Below are positions 24,500 to 31,426 of a stretch of DNA of 40,081 nt, one piece after another. The translations under genes and the position numbers were made by a program. Position 1 is the first letter of the stretch. The number at the start of each line of letters is the position of its first letter. This DNA is from CAZEFK01 sp964511405 (GTDB lineage: Bacteria; Pseudomonadota; Alphaproteobacteria; Elsterales; Elsteraceae). The stretch covers positions 1 through 40,081 of the forward strand of contig CAZEFK010000039.1 in the NCBI GenBank assembly GCA_964511405.1. Direction: 5' to 3'. The notes beneath the pieces are model-generated. The model was not told the origin of the DNA, did no database searches, and was given only the letters and a program-made list of their open reading frames with translations.

Positions 24500-25036
24500 G
24501 TGAGCACGATCTTCACCATCGGCCATTCGAACCGGCCGCTCGACGCCGTGCTGGCGCTGCTGCGCGGGTCCGGGGTCGACCTGGTGATCGACGTCCGCCG
24601 GTTCCCGCGCTCGCGGGCGAACCCGCAGTTCAACGACGATCGGCTGCCGGCGGCACTGGCCGCCGGCGGCATCGGCTACCGCCACCTGCCCGACCTCGGC
24701 GGCCGGCGCCGGCCGTCGGCCGATTCGGCCAACGGCCTGTGGCGCGAGGACGGGTTCCGCGGCTATGCCGACTATGCCCTGACTCCGGCCTTCACCGCCG
24801 CCCTGGCGCAGGTCGAGGCCCTGGCGGCACAGCAGCGCCCGGCCCTGATGTGCGCCGAGGCGGTGTGGTGGCAGTGCCACCGCCGCATCATCGCCGACTA
24901 CCTGGTCGCCCGCGGCCACACGGTGCTGCACATCCTGGGGCCGGGGCAGGTCGAGCCGGCCCAGTTGACAGCGGGCGCCAAGCCCGGGCCGCACGGCCTG
25001 CTCTATCCGCCCCGCCAGGCGACCCTGCCGCTCTGA
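24500..25036 (+). CDS. DUF488 family protein
   Basis: A 178-residue DUF488-domain protein, whose function is not established. Conserved motifs are present: TIFTIGHSNRPLDAVLALL at the N-terminus, VIDVRRFPRSRANPQF, YRHLPDLGGRR, and a CAEAVWWQCHRRIIADYL segment with paired cysteine and histidine, the usual site of possible catalysis or metal binding. The GTG start at 24500 is chosen because the sequence before TIFTIGHS is arginine/proline-rich and not conserved. Convergent with the dehydrogenase at 25042, with six bases between stop codons. Confidence 0.88.
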   Translation: MSTIFTIGHSNRPLDAVLALLRGSGVDLVIDVRRFPRSRANPQFNDDRLPAALAAGGIGYRHLPDLGGRRRPSADSANGLWREDGFRGYADYALTPAFTAALAQVEALAAQQRPALMCAEAVWWQCHRRIIADYLVARGHTVLHILGPGQVEPAQLTAGAKPGPHGLLYPPRQATLPL

Positions 25037-25045
25037 CGCCGTCAG
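25033..25045. terminator. Short inverted repeat at the DUF488 / dehydrogenase junction
   Basis: CTGAC-GCC-GTCAG, a 5-base stem that includes both stop codons (TGA 25034-25036 and the minus-strand TGA 25042-25044). Weak on its own; listed because of the same pattern at the other convergent junctions. Confidence 0.3.
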
Positions 25046-26004
25046 TTCACCACGTTCTTGGGCGCGCCGGCCAGGAACGCCCGCACGTTCTCGACCGTGG
25101 TGGCCATGATCCGCCGTCGGGCGGCGAGGGTCGCCCAGGCGATGTGCGGCGTGATGATGCAATTGGGCGCCTCGAGCACCGGGTTGGCCGGGTCGATCGG
25201 CTCGACCGACACGACGTCGAGCGCCGCGCCGCCCAGCCGCCCGGTCCGGAGCGCCGCGGCCAGCGCCGCTTCGTCGACCAGTGGCCCGCGCGAGGCGTTG
25301 ATCAGGAACGCCCCGGGCTTCATGCCGGCGAGCAGGCCGGCATTGACGAACCCGCGGTTCTCGGGCGTCAGCGGACAATGCAGCGTGACCACGTCGGCCT
25401 GCGCGAACAGCTCGGGCACCGGCATCATCGTCACGCCAGGCGCCGCCGCGGCGGGATTCGCGTCCGCTGCGATCACCTGCATGCCGAAGGCGCGGGCGAT
25501 CTCGGCCACGCGCCGGCCAATCCGGCCGAGGCCGACGATGCCCAGGGTCAGGCCGGCCAGCTCGATCGGGGACGCCAGCCAGAACGAAAACTCGCCGCGC
25601 CGCGCCCATTCGCCCTGGCGCACGGCGGCGTCGTGATCGGCGATCCGGTGGCACAGCTGCAGCAGCTGCGCGAACACGAACTGCGCCACCGAATCGGTGC
25701 CATATTCCGGCACGTTCGAGACCGGTATGCCGCGGGCGCGGGCGGCCTTGAGGTCGACCACGTCGAAGCCGGTGGCCAGCACCGCGACAGCGCGGCAGGC
25801 CGGCAGCCGCTCGAAGGTGGCGGCCGAGAGCGGCGTCTTGTTGGTGATCACGATGTCGGCGCCGTCGGCGCGGGCGACGATCTCGGCGGCCGGGGTGCGG
25901 TCATGCACGGTCAGATCGCCGACCGCGGCGAGGCCGTCCCAGGGATTGTCGCCGGGATTGAGGGTATGGCCGTCGAGCACGACGATCTTGGGCCGCTGGG
26001 TCAC
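25042..26004 (-). CDS. D-2-hydroxyacid dehydrogenase (glycerate dehydrogenase/hydroxypyruvate reductase-like)
   Basis: A 320-residue NAD(P)-dependent D-2-hydroxyacid dehydrogenase. The dinucleotide site is TLGIVGLGRIGRRVAEIA; the catalytic set is arginine in INASRGPLVDEAAL, glutamate in VVSVEPIDPANP and histidine in ITPHIAWATLAARRR. The TPHIAWAT ending of the active site is typical of glycerate dehydrogenase / hydroxypyruvate reductase members, so it likely interconverts hydroxypyruvate or glyoxylate-like 2-oxoacids with the D-hydroxyacids. The start is GTG (26004), overlapping the preceding gene's TGA by four bases, with GGGAGG upstream. It is the last gene of the Rieske oxygenase operon, fitting a role in handling a small product of ring or side-chain cleavage. 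Confidence 0.93.
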   Translation of the reverse strand: MTQRPKIVVLDGHTLNPGDNPWDGLAAVGDLTVHDRTPAAEIVARADGADIVITNKTPLSAATFERLPACRAVAVLATGFDVVDLKAARARGIPVSNVPEYGTDSVAQFVFAQLLQLCHRIADHDAAVRQGEWARRGEFSFWLASPIELAGLTLGIVGLGRIGRRVAEIARAFGMQVIAADANPAAAAPGVTMMPVPELFAQADVVTLHCPLTPENRGFVNAGLLAGMKPGAFLINASRGPLVDEAALAAALRTGRLGGAALDVVSVEPIDPANPVLEAPNCIITPHIAWATLAARRRIMATTVENVRAFLAGAPKNVVN

Positions 26005-26600
26005 GCCTGGTCCTCCCGGTCTTCCTGCATCAGGGCCGCCACCGATTGGGCGACCGTGCTGATCGTGGCGAGCAGCGACAGCGCCTTCAAGCTCGCCTCG
26101 TGGGCGTCGCGGTCGGCGGCGGAGCAGGCGTCGCGCGCGACCACCACCTCATAGCCGGCATCGGCGGCATGGCGCGCGGTGTGTTCCACCGCGTAGGTCG
26201 TGGCGACGCCGGCGATGACCAGCCGGCGGGCGCCCAGTCGGTCCAGCCGCACGGCCAGCTGCGAGCCGTGGAAGGCATTGTTGCGGTTGTGGGTGACCAC
26301 CGCCTCGCCGTCGCGCGGCCCCAGCCCCTCGTAGAACTGGGCGCCCCAGCTGCCCTCGGCCATGGCGCCCGATGCGATCACGCGCCGGAACATCTCGCAG
26401 TTGGGCGTGAGGTCGGAATAGTCGGGGCGGAAGGCGATCCGGACATGGATGATCGGCCGGCGGCAGGCGCGGGCGCCGGCCTGCAACGCCCGGGCGGCCT
26501 GGATCAGGGCGGCGCGGTCGGCGTCGGCCACGCCCAGGTGGATCTTGCCGTCGGCATGCAGAACGTCGTTCTGGTAATGGATGGCCAGGACGGCCGTCAC
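26001..26600 (-). CDS. Isochorismatase-fold protein lacking the Asp-Lys-Cys triad
   Basis: A 199-residue member of the isochorismatase-like (cysteine hydrolase) fold. The core pattern is clear: VLAIHYQNDV opening strand, the NRNNAFHGSQLAVRL segment, and LVIAGVATTYAVEHTARHA before the usual nucleophile helix. All three catalytic positions known from nicotinamidase and relatives are replaced: Asp by H8, Lys by H104 and Cys by A137. It therefore cannot use the normal thiol mechanism. It may be a pseudo-enzyme, or its histidines may serve a different chemistry or metal. The start is GTG (26600), overlapping the beta-subunit stop (GTGA); its stop overlaps the next gene the same way. Expression with the Rieske oxygenase is therefore likely. 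Confidence 0.85.
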   Translation of the reverse strand: MTAVLAIHYQNDVLHADGKIHLGVADADRAALIQAARALQAGARACRRPIIHVRIAFRPDYSDLTPNCEMFRRVIASGAMAEGSWGAQFYEGLGPRDGEAVVTHNRNNAFHGSQLAVRLDRLGARRLVIAGVATTYAVEHTARHAADAGYEVVVARDACSAADRDAHEASLKALSLLATISTVAQSVAALMQEDREDQA

Positions 26601-27079
26601 AGGAAGACCTCGAGGGCGTCGTGGACGCCGTCGCAATTGATCAGGTCGACGCGCTTCAGCCGGATCTTCCAGCCGGGATCCGGTCCGCGCAGCCGATAGG
26701 TGACACGGCCGCCCAGCAGGCGCTGCTCGTCGCGATGGAACTCCAGCATGTGGAAGGCGGCCTGGGCGACCAGCTCGCCCGAGCCGTCGCCGGCCGGATC
26801 GATCTCGACATTGCCCAGCACATGGCTGGTGCGGCTGGGCTGCTCCTGGCTGAAGGCGCGAGGATGGCGCAGCCGGCGGATGCGGGTCTGCATCAAGGTT
26901 CGGTCCTCGCGGTACAGCGAGATGTGGCCGGTCGCGTCGGCCTGGCCCCAGGCCGCGGGGACCCAGTACAGACAATCCTCGGTATAGAGGTCGAGCCAGG
27001 CGTCGTAGTCGCCGGCGTCGAGCAGCCGGCATTCGCGGTAGAGCAGCCGCTCGACCGCGGCCCGGTCGAAGCCGGTCAC
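26597..27079 (-). CDS. Aromatic-ring-hydroxylating dioxygenase, small (beta) subunit
   Basis: A 160-residue beta subunit of a Rieske non-heme iron ring hydroxylase, a cone-shaped (NTF2-like) domain that stabilises the alpha3beta3 hexamer and contains no metal. Recognisable parts are VERLLYRECRLLDAGDYDAW, LYTEDCLYWVP, HISLYREDRTLMQTRIRRL, SRTSHVLGNVEI, and the C-terminal WKIRLKRVDLINCDG. The GTG start at 27079 overlaps the alpha-subunit stop (GTGA), which fits stoichiometric co-translation. Length is within the family range. Confidence 0.94.
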   Translation of the reverse strand: MTGFDRAAVERLLYRECRLLDAGDYDAWLDLYTEDCLYWVPAAWGQADATGHISLYREDRTLMQTRIRRLRHPRAFSQEQPSRTSHVLGNVEIDPAGDGSGELVAQAAFHMLEFHRDEQRLLGGRVTYRLRGPDPGWKIRLKRVDLINCDGVHDALEVFL

Positions 27080-28371
27080 GCCGCGGCTCCGGCGGTCATG
27101 TAGTCCAGCCACACCTTGAACTGGTTGCGCATCGGCAGCTCGCTGGTCGTCGAGGCCTGGAGGCCCAGCGGCGTCTCGCGGTCGCGCCCGGCGTCGCGGT
27201 GCAGGCTGACCCAGTCGGCGCCGTCGGACAGCAGGCCGGTCTGGACCCGGCGATAGGCCTCGATGTCGTCGGGCATGACGATGGAGGCCGGCGAGTTCAC
27301 GACGTTGGAGTAGGTCAGGGTGCGCTGGTACATGGCCTCGGGTGCGCCCTTCAGGCGGAAGCTCCAGATCTCGACCAGGGTGCGGTCGACCGACTGCGGG
27401 TGCAGGACGCGGATCTGCTGGAAGGACGACTGGATCGAGACGTTGGGGTAGAAGATCGTGTTGTGGCGCTCGACGGCCAGGATCTCCTCGGTCCGCACCG
27501 CGCCGTGCCGTTTCTCCAGCTCGGCCTTGTAGGCGGCGAACACCGGATCGCCGCCGCGAGCGCTGACGATGCCGCCCATCCAGCTGTGGCCGTTGGGCGT
27601 CGTGGTCAGGCTGAGCCGCTCCCAGAATTCATAGGGCTCGCCATTGCCGATCATGATCTTGAGGGCGAGCGGCGGCGCGCCGTCGAGGTCGGCGGCCTGG
27701 TCGCGGCTGGCATCGATCGACGACTGGTGCACCACCATCGGGTGCATGCCGTCGTTCAGGTTCTCCATGAAGATCTTCCAGTTCGAGCGCTGCATGACCC
27801 GGAAGACGCCGCCGGCGACCTCCAGCTCGCCGTCGGGGGCGCGGTCGACCATGTCGTCGATGGAGCTGAGGGCCGCACCCAGGAAGGCCTTCAGATCCGG
27901 GCCGTCGGCAGCGAGGCTGGCGAACACGAAGCCGCGATAGCTGTCGCAGCGCGCGACCGGCATCATCCCGTGCCGCGGGTCGGCGAGGTCGATCGGCGTG
28001 CCGTCATAGCCGTGGCGGCGCGGCATCGCGTGCAGGCTGCCGTCGGTCTTGAAGGTCCAGCCGTGATAGCAGCAGCGGAAGAAGCGGACCGAGCCGCAGC
28101 GGTTGCCGACAACCTCGGCGCCCTTGTGGCCGCAGCGGTTGTGCAGCACCCGGATGCTGCCGTCGCCGTGCCGGACCATGACCACCGGCTGGCGGCCGAT
28201 GCGGGTGGCGGCGTAGTCGCCGGGATTGGGCACCTGGCTGGCGTGGCCGACATAGATCCAGGCCCGGCCGAAGATGCGCGCCATCTCCAGATCGAAGATC
28301 GCGGGGTCGGTGTAGACCGACCGATGGATCCGGTCCGGCCGGACCTTGTCGCGGAGCGCCGCTGCGTCCAT
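27076..28371 (-). CDS. Rieske ring-hydroxylating dioxygenase, large (alpha) subunit
   Basis: A 431-residue catalytic subunit that inserts both atoms of O2 into an aromatic ring (or demethylates/oxidises a related substrate). The Rieske cluster ligands are in HNRCGHKGAEVVGNRCG (Cys-x-His) and RCCYHGWTF (Cys-x2-His). The mononuclear iron ligands are in MENLNDGMHPMVVHQSS (Asp-x2-His-x4-His), with the carboxylate in SIVMPDDIEAYRRVQ; the intersubunit aspartate is the one in NDGMH. The start ATG at 28371 has AGGAGG just upstream. The beta subunit follows with a 4-base overlap. No ferredoxin or reductase gene is present in the window, so electrons must come from a component encoded elsewhere. Confidence 0.95.
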   Translation of the reverse strand: MDAAALRDKVRPDRIHRSVYTDPAIFDLEMARIFGRAWIYVGHASQVPNPGDYAATRIGRQPVVMVRHGDGSIRVLHNRCGHKGAEVVGNRCGSVRFFRCCYHGWTFKTDGSLHAMPRRHGYDGTPIDLADPRHGMMPVARCDSYRGFVFASLAADGPDLKAFLGAALSSIDDMVDRAPDGELEVAGGVFRVMQRSNWKIFMENLNDGMHPMVVHQSSIDASRDQAADLDGAPPLALKIMIGNGEPYEFWERLSLTTTPNGHSWMGGIVSARGGDPVFAAYKAELEKRHGAVRTEEILAVERHNTIFYPNVSIQSSFQQIRVLHPQSVDRTLVEIWSFRLKGAPEAMYQRTLTYSNVVNSPASIVMPDDIEAYRRVQTGLLSDGADWVSLHRDAGRDRETPLGLQASTTSELPMRNQFKVWLDYMTAGAAA

Positions 28372-28428
28372 GCCGTCCTCCTGCGCACGGGTTGCGCGGA
28401 GGATCATACACGGCTTTGAGCGATCCAC

Positions 28429-28450
28429 CCGGCCAGCGTGCGGCGGCCGG
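28429..28450 (-). terminator. Hairpin after the Rpn nuclease gene
   Basis: CCGGCC (28429-28434), 10-base loop, GGCCGG (28445-28450), starting 14 bases after the nuclease stop on the minus strand. No U-run. It could separate the nuclease transcript from the Rieske operon, whose first gene begins about 60 bases further on. Confidence 0.35.
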
Positions 28451-28463
28451 CCGTTACTTGGGC

Positions 28464-29504
28464 TCAGCGCCGCGCATTCGGCTGATCGGCGAAGATCTGG
28501 TCGAGAGTCGAAGCGTCGAGGATCCGCTCGCTCCACAGGTCGAGCTGCTGGGCGGTCGCGGTGCGCAGACGCTCCTCGGTCGTCTGGTCCAGCGGACCGA
28601 ACCGGCGCTGAATCAGGCGGGCCAGCATCTCCGCTTTACCTTCGGCCCGGCCCTTGGCCCGGCCTCTGGCCTCGCCCTCGACCCGGCCTCTGGCCTCGCC
28701 CTCGACCCGGCCTCTGGCCTCGCCCTCGTCGAGCCATCGTTGAGCAAATGTGGTGACCACCTGCTCCTCCTCTCCCGGCAGAACTTCGCGCAGGATACTC
28801 CGGACCAGATCGCCGCGGGCATCGTCCAGAGTGACGCCCAGGTAATAGAACAGAGTCATGAGGTCGTCGCGGCCGAGGCGCTGCGCCTCGCGGGCCAGTT
28901 GCAGCAGCTTGCGGCGGCCGGCGCGGCCGATCAGGCCGTGCTTCAGGATCATGAGCCCGACCCGGAGCGGCCGCTCGCGCGACAGCTCGGCGTCCGGGAT
29001 GCGGCCCAGATCGACCAGGCTGTAGCGGAAGTCGAGCAGGTGGGGCCGCATCGCCGGGTCGGCGTCGGTGGCCTCCACCAGCGACAGCGGCACCGTCCAA
29101 GGTGCGGCGCCGTTGTAGACGACCATCGTCACCAGCGCCGGCAGCGGCCGCAGCCGGCCGTCGGCACCGCGGCCCTCGGTCCGGTCCCAGTGCGCCAGGA
29201 TCCGGTACTGATAGCCCAGGAGCTGCAGGGCGATGCGCGGGTCGGGCGTCGATTTGTGCTCGATCAGGGCGTAGACCAGCGCCGGCCGGCCGGTGATCGT
29301 GGTCGTGCGATAGAGCCGGTCGGTGCGGTAGCCGCGTAAGGCCCGGGATACGAAGCTGCCGGGCACCAGCTCCGGCTGGTCCGGCGACAGCAAGCCGGCG
29401 ACACCGGGCGGTAGGCGCTCGCGCAGCAACGCCCCCGCGATACCCGGCCGATCGAGCAGAACCTGGAAGAACGCGTCATGGCGCTGGACGGCACGGCCGC
29501 GCAT
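28464..29504 (-). CDS. Rpn-family PD-(D/E)XK nuclease / putative transposase
   Basis: A 346-residue Rpn/Transposase_31 protein (recombination-promoting nuclease family, PD-(D/E)XK fold). It opens with HDAFFQVLLDRPGIAGALL; the active-site region has an aspartate in GYRTDRLYRTTTI and the E-x-K pair in VYALIEHKSTPD, then LQLLGYQYRIL. A helical middle is followed by a charged repeat of GEARGRVE units and a C-terminal RFGPLDQTTEERL domain. Family members cut DNA and some act in phage restriction. ATG at 29504 is five bases after the preceding gene's stop, so it is read through with a metabolic operon rather than inserted with its own signals. In-frame GTG at 28760 has GGAGAGGAGGAG upstream and could yield a 98-residue C-terminal protein. 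Confidence 0.88.
   Translation of the reverse strand: MRGRAVQRHDAFFQVLLDRPGIAGALLRERLPPGVAGLLSPDQPELVPGSFVSRALRGYRTDRLYRTTTITGRPALVYALIEHKSTPDPRIALQLLGYQYRILAHWDRTEGRGADGRLRPLPALVTMVVYNGAAPWTVPLSLVEATDADPAMRPHLLDFRYSLVDLGRIPDAELSRERPLRVGLMILKHGLIGRAGRRKLLQLAREAQRLGRDDLMTLFYYLGVTLDDARGDLVRSILREVLPGEEEQVVTTFAQRWLDEGEARGRVEGEARGRVEGEARGRAKGRAEGKAEMLARLIQRRFGPLDQTTEERLRTATAQQLDLWSERILDASTLDQIFADQPNARR
28661..28732. repeat. Three 24-base tandem copies in the nuclease gene
   Basis: GGCCTCTGGCCTCGCCCTCG plus four bases is repeated at 28661, 28685 and 28709; the first two copies are identical and the third differs at its last bases. On the minus strand each encodes an eight-residue GEARGRVE-type unit. 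In-frame gain or loss of copies would change the hinge before the C-terminal domain. Confidence 0.93.
28763..28778 (-). promoter_or_regulatory. Candidate internal ribosome-binding site in the nuclease gene
   Basis: The minus strand reads GGAGAGGAGGAGCAG immediately before an in-frame GTG (28758-28760). It codes for Gly-Glu-Glu-Glu-Gln in the full-length protein, so the purine run may be coincidental, but spacing to the GTG is suitable for initiation. Confidence 0.4.
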
Positions 29505-29509
29505 GACGG

Positions 29510-30319
29510 CTACTCCGTCTCAGATCCTTGGGCACTCGAGGCGACGGCGATCCACTCGGCCAGCGTGCGGGCGTCGCGGCGGAACGCGTCGGGGTCGTCC
29601 CCGGCCACGAACTCCAGCATGGCGTAGCGCGGCCCGGGACGGACGCCGGGCAGGGCTGCCGCGCGCGCCAGAATGGGCTGCCAGGCGGTGGCGTGGTCGG
29701 CCAGCGGCAACCGCTCGCGCTCGGCCGTCCAGGAAAAGACGTGCAGGTGCGACAGGTGCCGGGCCACGGCGTCCAGCTGCGCCAGCGATTCGTCGAGCGC
29801 GATGCCGGGCCGCGGCTGCCAGTAAGTGAACAAGTTCGGATGGGCGGCGGCGGCCAGCAGATCGAGCGTGGAGTCCAGCGTGTCGGTCAGGGTGTTGGGG
29901 TGAAATTCCAGCCCGATCGAAATGCTGGCCCCAGCGGCGGCTTCGGCCATGCCGCGCAGTGCCTCGGCGGCGGCGGCGCGGTCGGCCGGGGTGGCCTCGG
30001 CCGAGCCGGTGCCGCGGCGGCCGGCCCACACCCGGATGTTGGGGGCGCCCAGCGCCCGGGCGGCCTCGAGGACGGCGGGGAAGGGTTGGCCGGCATTGCC
30101 GCCGGCCTCGACATAGGAGCCGTAGGAGGCGACCGCGATGCCGGCATCGCGGCAGCGCCGCGCTACCGCGGCGGCGAGGGCCCCGTCGCCGGGCGGCACA
30201 TGGCGGTCCGATCCCCACTCGATGCCGCCGATGCCGGCTTCCGCGGCCAAGGCGATGACCGCATCGGGCGCCAGCGCCCGGAACGTGACCGAGCACAGGC
30301 CGGCGGCCAGACGCGTCAC
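29510..30319 (-). CDS. Sugar phosphate isomerase/epimerase (TIM barrel, AP-endonuclease-2 fold)
   Basis: A 269-residue xylose-isomerase-like TIM barrel of the AP_endonuc_2 fold; such enzymes isomerise or epimerise sugars, keto acids or related compounds using a divalent metal. Visible features are AAGLCSVTFRAL at the start, IGGIEWGSDRH, VASYGSYVEAGG, the glutamate in SIGLEFHPNTLTDT, HLHVFSWTAERERLPL, and the late glutamate in YAMLEFVAGDD. The GTG start overlaps the upstream dehydrogenase stop (GTGA), and the Rpn nuclease starts five bases after its stop. Paired with a 2-hydroxyacid dehydrogenase, it may act on a keto/hydroxy acid, which is inference. Confidence 0.86.
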   Translation of the reverse strand: MTRLAAGLCSVTFRALAPDAVIALAAEAGIGGIEWGSDRHVPPGDGALAAAVARRCRDAGIAVASYGSYVEAGGNAGQPFPAVLEAARALGAPNIRVWAGRRGTGSAEATPADRAAAAEALRGMAEAAAGASISIGLEFHPNTLTDTLDSTLDLLAAAAHPNLFTYWQPRPGIALDESLAQLDAVARHLSHLHVFSWTAERERLPLADHATAWQPILARAAALPGVRPGPRYAMLEFVAGDDPDAFRRDARTLAEWIAVASSAQGSETE

Positions 30320-31326
30320 GCCAGCCGTTCCAGCTCGTCGAAGCCGATGCCGTGCTCGAGCGGCTGGCCGGCGACATAGCGGGCGATCTCGCTCAGCACC
30401 ACGTCGGTCATGCGCTGGGTCTCGGGCCCCAGCGAGCCGGCGATGTGCGGGGTCAGGAACACATTCGGGATGTCGTAGAGCGGCGAATCAGGCGGCAGGA
30501 TGTCCGGCTCGGTGACATCGATGACCGCGTCGATGCGGCCCGACCGGGTCTCGTCGATCAGCGCCGCCTGGTCGATCAGCGAGCCGCGCGAGGTGTTGAT
30601 CAGCACGGCGCCATCGCGCATCAGAGCGAGCCGGCGCCGGTCGATCATGTGCCGCGTGTCGGGCGTGGCCGGCGCATGGACGCTGACCACGTCCGAGGTT
30701 GCCATCAGCTCGTCGAGATCCACCGGCTCGGCACGGAGGGTGCGGGCGAGGGCGGGATCGAGATAGGGATCGAACACCTGGACGGCGAAGTCGAACGGCT
30801 GGAGCAGCTCGATCACGCGGCGGCCGATGCGCGAGGCGCCGACGATGCCGATGGTCCGGCCGTAGTTGCCCAGGCCCGGCGCCATCCGGCTCCACGGCTT
30901 GCGCGAGGCGCGGATCTCGCGATAGAGCCGCTGCAGCCGGAACACCTGCTTGTTGGCGAACAGGATCGCGGCCAGCGTGTATTCGGCCACCGGCAGCGCA
31001 TTGGCGGCCGCGGCGTTGGTCACCCGGATGCCGCGCGCCCATACTGCGGGGTCCAGAATGGCTTTCACGGTGCCCGCGGCATGGGCGACCAGCCGCAAGC
31101 GGGGCGCGCGGTCCAGCACCCGGCCATCGATCTTCGGCGCGCCCCAGCCGGTGACCAGGATCTCGGCGCGGGCCAGCAGGGCGGCAGCGTCCGGGGCCGC
31201 GAAATCGGTCAGCGGCTCGCGGCGCAGCAGGTGAGTCAGCTCGGCGAGCCGATCGATCTGCCGGGGGGCGAAGGTGTCGGGATTGTCGGTCGGACTGTAG
31301 GCGAGCAGCGCGTCTGGCTTCGACAT
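30316..31326 (-). CDS. NAD-binding 2-hydroxyacid dehydrogenase
   Basis: A 336-residue D-isomer-specific 2-hydroxyacid dehydrogenase. The dinucleotide-binding turn is TIGIVGASRIGRRVIELL (GASRIG rather than GLGRIG); catalytic residues are arginine in INTSRGSLIDQAAL, glutamate in VTEPDILPPDSP and histidine in TPHIAGSLGPETQ. The EPDILPPDSP and TPHIAGS forms belong to a subgroup often annotated only as hydroxyacid dehydrogenase; its substrate cannot be told. ATG at 31326 is used; ATG at 31329 directly before it is equally possible (GGAG upstream). The next gene overlaps by four bases. A hairpin of GGCGCC arms (31350-31376) lies just upstream, so its transcript likely begins here. Confidence 0.9.
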   Translation of the reverse strand: MSKPDALLAYSPTDNPDTFAPRQIDRLAELTHLLRREPLTDFAAPDAAALLARAEILVTGWGAPKIDGRVLDRAPRLRLVAHAAGTVKAILDPAVWARGIRVTNAAAANALPVAEYTLAAILFANKQVFRLQRLYREIRASRKPWSRMAPGLGNYGRTIGIVGASRIGRRVIELLQPFDFAVQVFDPYLDPALARTLRAEPVDLDELMATSDVVSVHAPATPDTRHMIDRRRLALMRDGAVLINTSRGSLIDQAALIDETRSGRIDAVIDVTEPDILPPDSPLYDIPNVFLTPHIAGSLGPETQRMTDVVLSEIARYVAGQPLEHGIGFDELERLA

Positions 31327-31349
31327 CATCTCCGATCCGTCGCAATGGC

Positions 31350-31376
31350 GGCGCCACGCCCGGGAGTGGTGGCGCC
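31350..31376 (-). terminator. Hairpin between the Ddl-type gene and the dehydrogenase operon
   Basis: GGCGCCA (31350-31356) and TGGCGCC (31370-31376) pair across a 13-base loop in the gap after the ligase stop. No U-run on the minus strand. It may end the ligase transcript or shape the leader of the next unit. Confidence 0.4.
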
Positions 31377-31426
31377 ATGCAGCTAACACCTCCCCGCAGG
31401 GCTGGCTAGAACCGTTTGGGGGCTAG

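Noticed and set aside
28464..29504. Calling the Rpn gene an insertion sequence
   Set aside because: No terminal inverted repeats or target-site duplication were seen around it, and it is tightly packed into an operon.
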